From Moraxellaceae bacterium (GTDB lineage Bacteria; Pseudomonadota; Gammaproteobacteria; Pseudomonadales; UBA3067): a stretch of DNA of 16,016 nucleotides. The notes beneath the pieces are model-generated. The model had not been told where the DNA came from. It worked only from the letters and a program-made list of their open reading frames with translations, and did not search any database. A program made the position numbers and the translations under genes. The DNA lies in assembly GCA_002401525.1 (NCBI GenBank), contig NVTH01000032.1, positions 1 through 16,016 of the forward strand, given 5' to 3'. Positions 12,209 through 16,016 of the stretch are shown here, piece after piece (the first letter of the stretch is position 1; each line of letters begins with the position of its first letter).

Positions 12209-13358
12209 ATTAAAACGTTTATTCGCTAAAAATGGTCACAGCTATCTTTACCAAAGCTTCAATATCCCGGCTGTGGCGGTGGTGCACACGCTAATCTGCT
12301 GGTTATGTTTCCAGGTAGGTCTATTTCGTCTCGAGCTGGGCGGGTTTATCGCGTTATTTGGTATTTTTTGGGGTGGACACGGTTTACTTTTGGCAACCCT
12401 GCTGCTGAATAATGGTAAATCGTTTGTTCGTTCTCACTTGGTTTTAGTACAAATGGTTTGGGCCATCATTACGGTGTTAATCAGCGCCTATTACGTCGAT
12501 CAGATGCGCTCAAGCATTATGATGATGTTTCTAGCGATTATGACCGTTGGAACTTTTCATCTGCAGTTAAGGGGCTTTCTCATAGTGGCTGGATTGGGGA
12601 TTTTTGGTTTTGGTTTAGTATTGTATTTACTGTCCCAATTTCAGCCTCAAACTATTATGGCCTCTAGCCAATTATTGCAGGAGTTTCTGCAATTTGGGGC
12701 GCTTATATTGGTGACTGGAATTTTTGTTTTATTGGGTACCCGTATTAGCAATATGCGCCAGCAGCTAATGAATAAAAACGATGCATTGACTGATGCCTAT
12801 GATCGTATCCACGAAATGGCTATTCGTGATGAATTAACAGGTTTGTATAACCGCCGTTATATTACGGATATTTTGGAGCGACAAAAACAAGTCTCAGATC
12901 GATTGGGTCAATCGTTTGCTTTTTGTTTTATTGATTTAGATCATTTTAAATTGGTGAATGACACTTACGGTCATGGGGTAGGGGATGACGTGTTGAAGGT
13001 CTGCGCCTCATTAATAGAAGGGTCAATACGCAGTATCGATTATTGCGCTCGATTCGGTGGTGAAGAGTTTGTAATGGTTTTAATGGATGCCAATTTAGCG
13101 GATGCAATGATGGTGGCGGAGCGAGTCCGAAGTCAGGTAGAAGCGTTTGATTTTTCAAAAAAGAATCCGGGGTTGGCACTTACCACCTCGATAGGCGTCA
13201 CGGTTTTTGGGTTTAATGAGGCTTTAGAGGTGACTGTCTCTCGTGCCGATGAGATGGTTTATAAAGCCAAAGCAGAAGGGCGTAATTGCGTGCGAAGTGT
13301 GACCGCACCATTGAATATTGCAGTTGTGAATAGGACCAAAGTTGACCGTGCAAGTTAA
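12183..13358 (+). CDS. Membrane-bound diguanylate cyclase (GGDEF domain)
   Basis: The 391-residue protein makes cyclic di-GMP from two GTP. Residues about 27-187 contain several (five or six) hydrophobic segments forming an integral membrane sensor of unrecognised type; a short coiled linker at about 188-212 leads to the GGDEF domain. That domain has the opening motif RDELTGLYNRRY (215-226), 'FIDLDHFKLVND' (249-260), the active site GGEEF (292-296) and an intact inhibitory site RSID (283-286) five residues before it, so an active, product-inhibited enzyme is expected. No EAL domain is present. The start is uncertain: GTG at 12183, or ATG at 12195 or 12198; no strong ribosome site precedes any of them. 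It converges with the ABC ATPase gene, 49 bp apart, with no clear terminator. Confidence 0.92.
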   Translation: MINLMMLSKLKRLFAKNGHSYLYQSFNIPAVAVVHTLICWLCFQVGLFRLELGGFIALFGIFWGGHGLLLATLLLNNGKSFVRSHLVLVQMVWAIITVLISAYYVDQMRSSIMMMFLAIMTVGTFHLQLRGFLIVAGLGIFGFGLVLYLLSQFQPQTIMASSQLLQEFLQFGALILVTGIFVLLGTRISNMRQQLMNKNDALTDAYDRIHEMAIRDELTGLYNRRYITDILERQKQVSDRLGQSFAFCFIDLDHFKLVNDTYGHGVGDDVLKVCASLIEGSIRSIDYCARFGGEEFVMVLMDANLADAMMVAERVRSQVEAFDFSKKNPGLALTTSIGVTVFGFNEALEVTVSRADEMVYKAKAEGRNCVRSVTAPLNIAVVNRTKVDRAS

Positions 13359-13407
13359 ATTATTTGCGACACTGAATTAACCGACCTTATAGTTTTTGAT
13401 CAGTTTT

Positions 13408-14469
13408 CTATCCGCCGTTTTGTTTTTTAAATGCGACGATATGATCTATGTCCAATCGAATGGGGATCTTTTGTTGAAGTTCATAGTTCGCGTGGCTAGG
13501 GAATAAGCCGTCGAAAATCTCACCCGATGGCAACCTTAATGTGTAGAGGGTGGTGGCACCCTGGAATGTTTTATTAATAATTTCGGCTGTTAGATTGCTA
13601 TGACGATCGAAGACCACGTCGTCAGGCCGAATTAATATTTCCACCGAAGTGTTGGGAGGCCAAGGGTAATGCTTGTGGCTAGCAAATGTGCCCGCTGCAG
13701 TTTGAATTGAAACTGCGTCTATCGACTGCCCAGGTATAAAATGACCTCGCCCGACAAAATTTGCTACGAAACGATTGTTTGGCTGATGGTATAGGTTGAA
13801 AGGCGTATCCCATTGGGAAAGGCCGCCTTTATGGATAACGCCGATTTGATCTGCTACCGCAAAAGCCTCATTTTGATCGTGAGTCACTAGAATTGCACTA
13901 ATGTTTTTCTGGATTAGCAAGGATCGAATTTCCCCGGAGAGACGGCGGCGTAGTTCCACGTCTAAATTAGAAAAGGGTTCATCCAATAATAATAATTTAG
14001 GAGAAGGCGCTAGCGCGCGGGCTAACGCGACTCGTTGTTGTTGGCCTCCGGAAAGTTCGTGAGGAAATCGCTTGGCTTGGGTGTTTAAGTCGGTTAATGA
14101 AAGCATTTCCTGGACTTTCTGCCGCAAGGCTTGATGAGGCAGTTTCTGAATGCCAAAGGCGATATTTTTTTCAACACTCAAGTGTGGAAAAAGAGCGTAG
14201 TCCTGAAATATAAAGCCTATTTTTCTTTTTTCTGGAGCGACAAGCTGATTAGGGGACGAGACCTGTTGTTGGTCGAGGGCGATGGAACCTTTTTGGATGG
14301 GTTCAAATCCTGCAATCGCACGCAATAATGTGGTTTTTCCGCAACCGCTTGGACCCAAGAAACAACCAATTTCTCCAGCTTGCAAGGTCAGCGAAAAATT
14401 GTTGATGATCACTTGCTGGTCGTAGCTACAGCGAACGTCACTAAGTTCCAATATTGGCATTGATGTCAT
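13408..14469 (-). CDS. ABC transporter ATP-binding protein, FbpC/PotA-like, without adjacent permease
   Basis: The 353-residue protein has a full nucleotide-binding domain: Walker A GPSGCGKT (39-46), Q-loop Gln89 in FIFQDYALFPH, signature LSGGQQQR (139-146), Walker B LLLLDEP (159-165) and switch His197 (VTHDQNEA). About residues 235-353 form a C-terminal TOBE-like regulatory domain ('EILIRPDDVVF', 'TTLYTLRLPSGE'). Length and motifs fit importers of the Fe(III)/polyamine/sulfate class, but which substrate cannot be said. No permease or binding-protein gene is in the window. It lies 84 bp behind argF on the same strand, probably in the same transcript. A similar ATPase next to argF is known to me from Pseudomonas. 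Neither the first ATG nor Met4 has a good ribosome site. Confidence 0.88.
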   Translation of the reverse strand: MTSMPILELSDVRCSYDQQVIINNFSLTLQAGEIGCFLGPSGCGKTTLLRAIAGFEPIQKGSIALDQQQVSSPNQLVAPEKRKIGFIFQDYALFPHLSVEKNIAFGIQKLPHQALRQKVQEMLSLTDLNTQAKRFPHELSGGQQQRVALARALAPSPKLLLLDEPFSNLDVELRRRLSGEIRSLLIQKNISAILVTHDQNEAFAVADQIGVIHKGGLSQWDTPFNLYHQPNNRFVANFVGRGHFIPGQSIDAVSIQTAAGTFASHKHYPWPPNTSVEILIRPDDVVFDRHSNLTAEIINKTFQGATTLYTLRLPSGEIFDGLFPSHANYELQQKIPIRLDIDHIVAFKKQNGG

Positions 14470-14553
14470 GTTAATTGGATGGTTCTAGCATTCATAGGCG
14501 CAAGACTTTAATTGAACAGCCGGGTTTTATTAGTTTGTATTGGATAGAAAGCG

Positions 14554-15465
14554 CTATTGCGAATGAGTGAGCAAAAACTCGATTAATGCTTTTTGCACAT
14601 GCAATCGATTTTCCGCTTCGTCCCAAACCACTGAGCGAGGGTCGTCTAGCATGTCTTCACTCACTTCTTCGTGGCGATGGGCCGGTAAGCAATGCATAAA
14701 CAGTGCGTCTTTATGGGCTAAGTCCATCATTTGGGGACTTATTTGATAGGCGCGAAATATTTTTGCACGATCTTGAATTTCGCTTTCTTGGCCCATACTT
14801 GCCCAGACATCGGTGACCACTAAATCTGAATTCCTCACCGCCTCTTCTGGCGTTTGTTTGATCGTAATTCGCTCCCCGTGTTGTTTAACAAGTGCCTCCA
14901 ACGGTTCATACCCTTTCGGGGTGGCGATGTTAAGATTGAAGTCAAATTGTGCTGCAGCATTAATGTAAGAGTTGCACATGTTATTACCGTCTCCGATCCA
15001 GGTGACGGTTTTGCCTTTAATCGATCCGCGCATTTCATAGTAAGTTTGCATGTCAGCCAATAGCTGACACGGGTGATAAGTATCTGTGAGAGCGTTGATG
15101 ACGGGCACTTGAGAGTACTCTGAAAAGCGATCCAGTACGGATTGTTTGTAGGTGCGAATCATAATGATGTCCACCATTCGCGATAACACCCGAGCGGAAT
15201 CTTCAATCGGTTCACCGCGACCCAACTGAGTGTCTCTGGACGATAGGAATATCGCTGCACCGCCGAGCTGTACCATACCGGCTTCAAACGAAACACGGGT
15301 TCGAGTGGATGATTTTTCGAAAATCATTCCCAGTACTTGATTCTTGAAGGGTTCGAAGATTTGCTTTTTTCGATGCAAATCTTTTAGCTCAACGCCACGC
15401 TGAATAATTTGTTCGAGCTCGGCAGTGGATAAATCTTTTAAGGTAAGAAAATGTCTGATACTCAT
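14554..15465 (-). CDS. argF: Ornithine carbamoyltransferase (anabolic)
   Basis: The enzyme joins carbamoyl phosphate and ornithine to give citrulline in arginine biosynthesis, in the cytoplasm. From the chosen start it has 303 residues, the usual length. The carbamoyl-phosphate motif SSTRTR is at 52-57, [10 protein letters not shown] at 131-140 and the ornithine-site motif FMHCLPAHR at 256-264. '[11 protein letters not shown]' is also typical. An in-frame ATG 24 bases upstream (15489) gives eight more residues, but ArgF proteins I recall from pseudomonads begin at MS(I/A)RHFL, and AGG precedes this ATG, so I place the start at 15465. argD lies 173 bp upstream on the same strand and the orphan ABC ATPase downstream. 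No arginine operator of the E. coli or Pseudomonas type was recognised between argD and argF. Confidence 0.95.
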   Translation of the reverse strand: MSIRHFLTLKDLSTAELEQIIQRGVELKDLHRKKQIFEPFKNQVLGMIFEKSSTRTRVSFEAGMVQLGGAAIFLSSRDTQLGRGEPIEDSARVLSRMVDIIMIRTYKQSVLDRFSEYSQVPVINALTDTYHPCQLLADMQTYYEMRGSIKGKTVTWIGDGNNMCNSYINAAAQFDFNLNIATPKGYEPLEALVKQHGERITIKQTPEEAVRNSDLVVTDVWASMGQESEIQDRAKIFRAYQISPQMMDLAHKDALFMHCLPAHRHEEVSEDMLDDPRSVVWDEAENRLHVQKALIEFLLTHSQ

Positions 15466-15638
15466 AAGGTGGCCTATCGAGGCGTCCATTTTGAAAAAGA
15501 GTTCGCTGCGAGTGTTGTTTTTCTATTTCGAATGCTGGCTTTGCCGGCGATCCGGTGAACTCGTTTGTTAATTTGAAATATTGGTTGAAGGTAGAGAGTA
15601 ATAAGATTCTCTTCAGGTAGGGACATGGCGGTTCTGCT

Positions 15639-16016
15639 TCATTTCTCTTCGACAAACTCTATGACGAGTTTGCTTAGCCTAGCCACAATTTCGTCTGCTT
15701 CATCATCACTTAATATCAGTGGAGGAAGGAGCCGTATGACTCGTTCGGCGGTGACGTTAATCAATAAACCATTTGCAGCGGCTATGCCAATTAATGGTGC
15801 ACAAGGTTTGGATAACTCCACCCCAATCATAAGTCCTTTACCACGAATGTCGACGCAATAATCTTTATCGCCAAGGGATTGCTTGAAGCCTGCTTTAATT
15901 CGTTTCCCAAGTTCCGTTGCTCGTTGAATGAGTGAATCCTTTTGCAGGGTGTCGAGTACCGCTATCGCGGCGGCACAAGCCAATGGATTGCCGCCATACG
16001 TGGAGCCATGATTTCC
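15639..16016 (-). CDS. argD: Acetylornithine aminotransferase, C-terminal part; runs off right edge
   Basis: The frame is open to the window edge: upstream of the apparent Met it reads GNHGSTYGGNPLACAAAIAVL, the conserved segment of acetylornithine/ornithine transaminases (class III, PLP-dependent) that follows the catalytic lysine. The visible 125 residues continue with 'DIRGKGLMIGVEL' and 'NVTAERVIRLLPPLILSDDEADEIVARL', typical of the ArgD C-terminus. The enzyme interconverts N-acetylglutamate semialdehyde and N-acetylornithine in arginine biosynthesis, and in many bacteria also serves in lysine synthesis or arginine breakdown. The PLP lysine lies outside the window, so catalytic competence cannot be checked. 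A catabolic AstC/AruC paralogue cannot be ruled out, but argF directly downstream favours the biosynthetic ArgD. Confidence 0.9.
   Translation of the reverse strand, partial: GNHGSTYGGNPLACAAAIAVLDTLQKDSLIQRATELGKRIKAGFKQSLGDKDYCVDIRGKGLMIGVELSKPCAPLIGIAAANGLLINVTAERVIRLLPPLILSDDEADEIVARLSKLVIEFVEEK

Noticed and set aside
15466..15489. Upstream ATG giving ArgF eight extra residues
   Set aside because: No ribosome site precedes it and family proteins align from the later MSIRHF start.
15389..15655. 88-codon minus-strand frame covering the argD-argF gap
   Set aside because: It overlaps the 5' part of argF and the 3' end of argD in another frame, has no recognisable motif, and its composition looks like translated non-coding DNA.
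1..16016. Mobile element, prophage, CRISPR array, tRNA or rRNA
   Set aside because: No transposase, integrase, regularly spaced long repeats, cloverleaf or rRNA-like sequence was recognised.

Overview
The window reads as chromosomal DNA of a free-living gammaproteobacterium, probably in or near the Pseudomonadales/Oceanospirillales. The MetR, GlpD, GlpK and ArgF proteins are gammaproteobacterial in type, and an argD - argF - ABC ATPase run resembles the argF neighbourhood that I recall from Pseudomonas. G+C is moderate by eye. The genus cannot be fixed from this sequence. I see no insertion sequence, integrase, CRISPR array, tRNA or rRNA. Almost all of the window is core metabolism and signalling, with several long and unusually repetitive intergenic gaps.

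Layout. 1-613 (minus): N-terminal part of an acyl-CoA synthetase of the AMP-forming family, running off the left edge. 614-1618: a gene-free kilobase with two strong plus-strand intrinsic terminators (1074-1098 and 1530-1566). The second lies just behind a C-poor, G/T-rich tract with repeated TGTTGTTCTA units, so this is the best place for unannotated small RNAs. 1619-2536 (minus): metR, with a perfect MetR-type box at 2563-2575 in its own upstream region. 2783-5182 (plus): a membrane sensor histidine kinase, preceded by 13-14 bp tandem repeats. 5289-7745 (minus): a hybrid histidine kinase whose periplasmic domain carries a CxxCH haem c motif. The two kinases are convergent and neither has a response regulator gene beside it.

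7873-9474 (minus) and 9976-11457 (plus): glpD and glpK, divergent across a 501 bp control region with a triplicated 17 bp unit and two clean inverted repeats. Together they convert glycerol to glycerol-3-phosphate (GlpK) and then to dihydroxyacetone phosphate (GlpD, electrons to the quinone pool). A facilitator gene (glpF) and a glpR repressor are not in the window. 11570-11878 (plus): a small MTH1187/YqgV-family thiamine-binding protein. 12183-13358 (plus): a membrane diguanylate cyclase with intact active site and inhibitory site.

13408-14469, 14554-15465 and 15639 to beyond 16016 (all minus): an orphan ABC transporter ATPase, argF (ornithine carbamoyltransferase) and the C-terminal end of argD (acetylornithine aminotransferase). 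Transcription would run argD, argF, ATPase. ArgD makes acetylornithine and ArgF turns ornithine into citrulline, so these are two steps of arginine biosynthesis.

No wholly new multi-gene system is evident. The most interesting items are the two candidate sRNAs with the repeat-rich tract at 1230-1566, the haem-c sensor kinase facing a second orphan kinase, and the repeated appearance of short-period tandem repeats in the gaps between genes.
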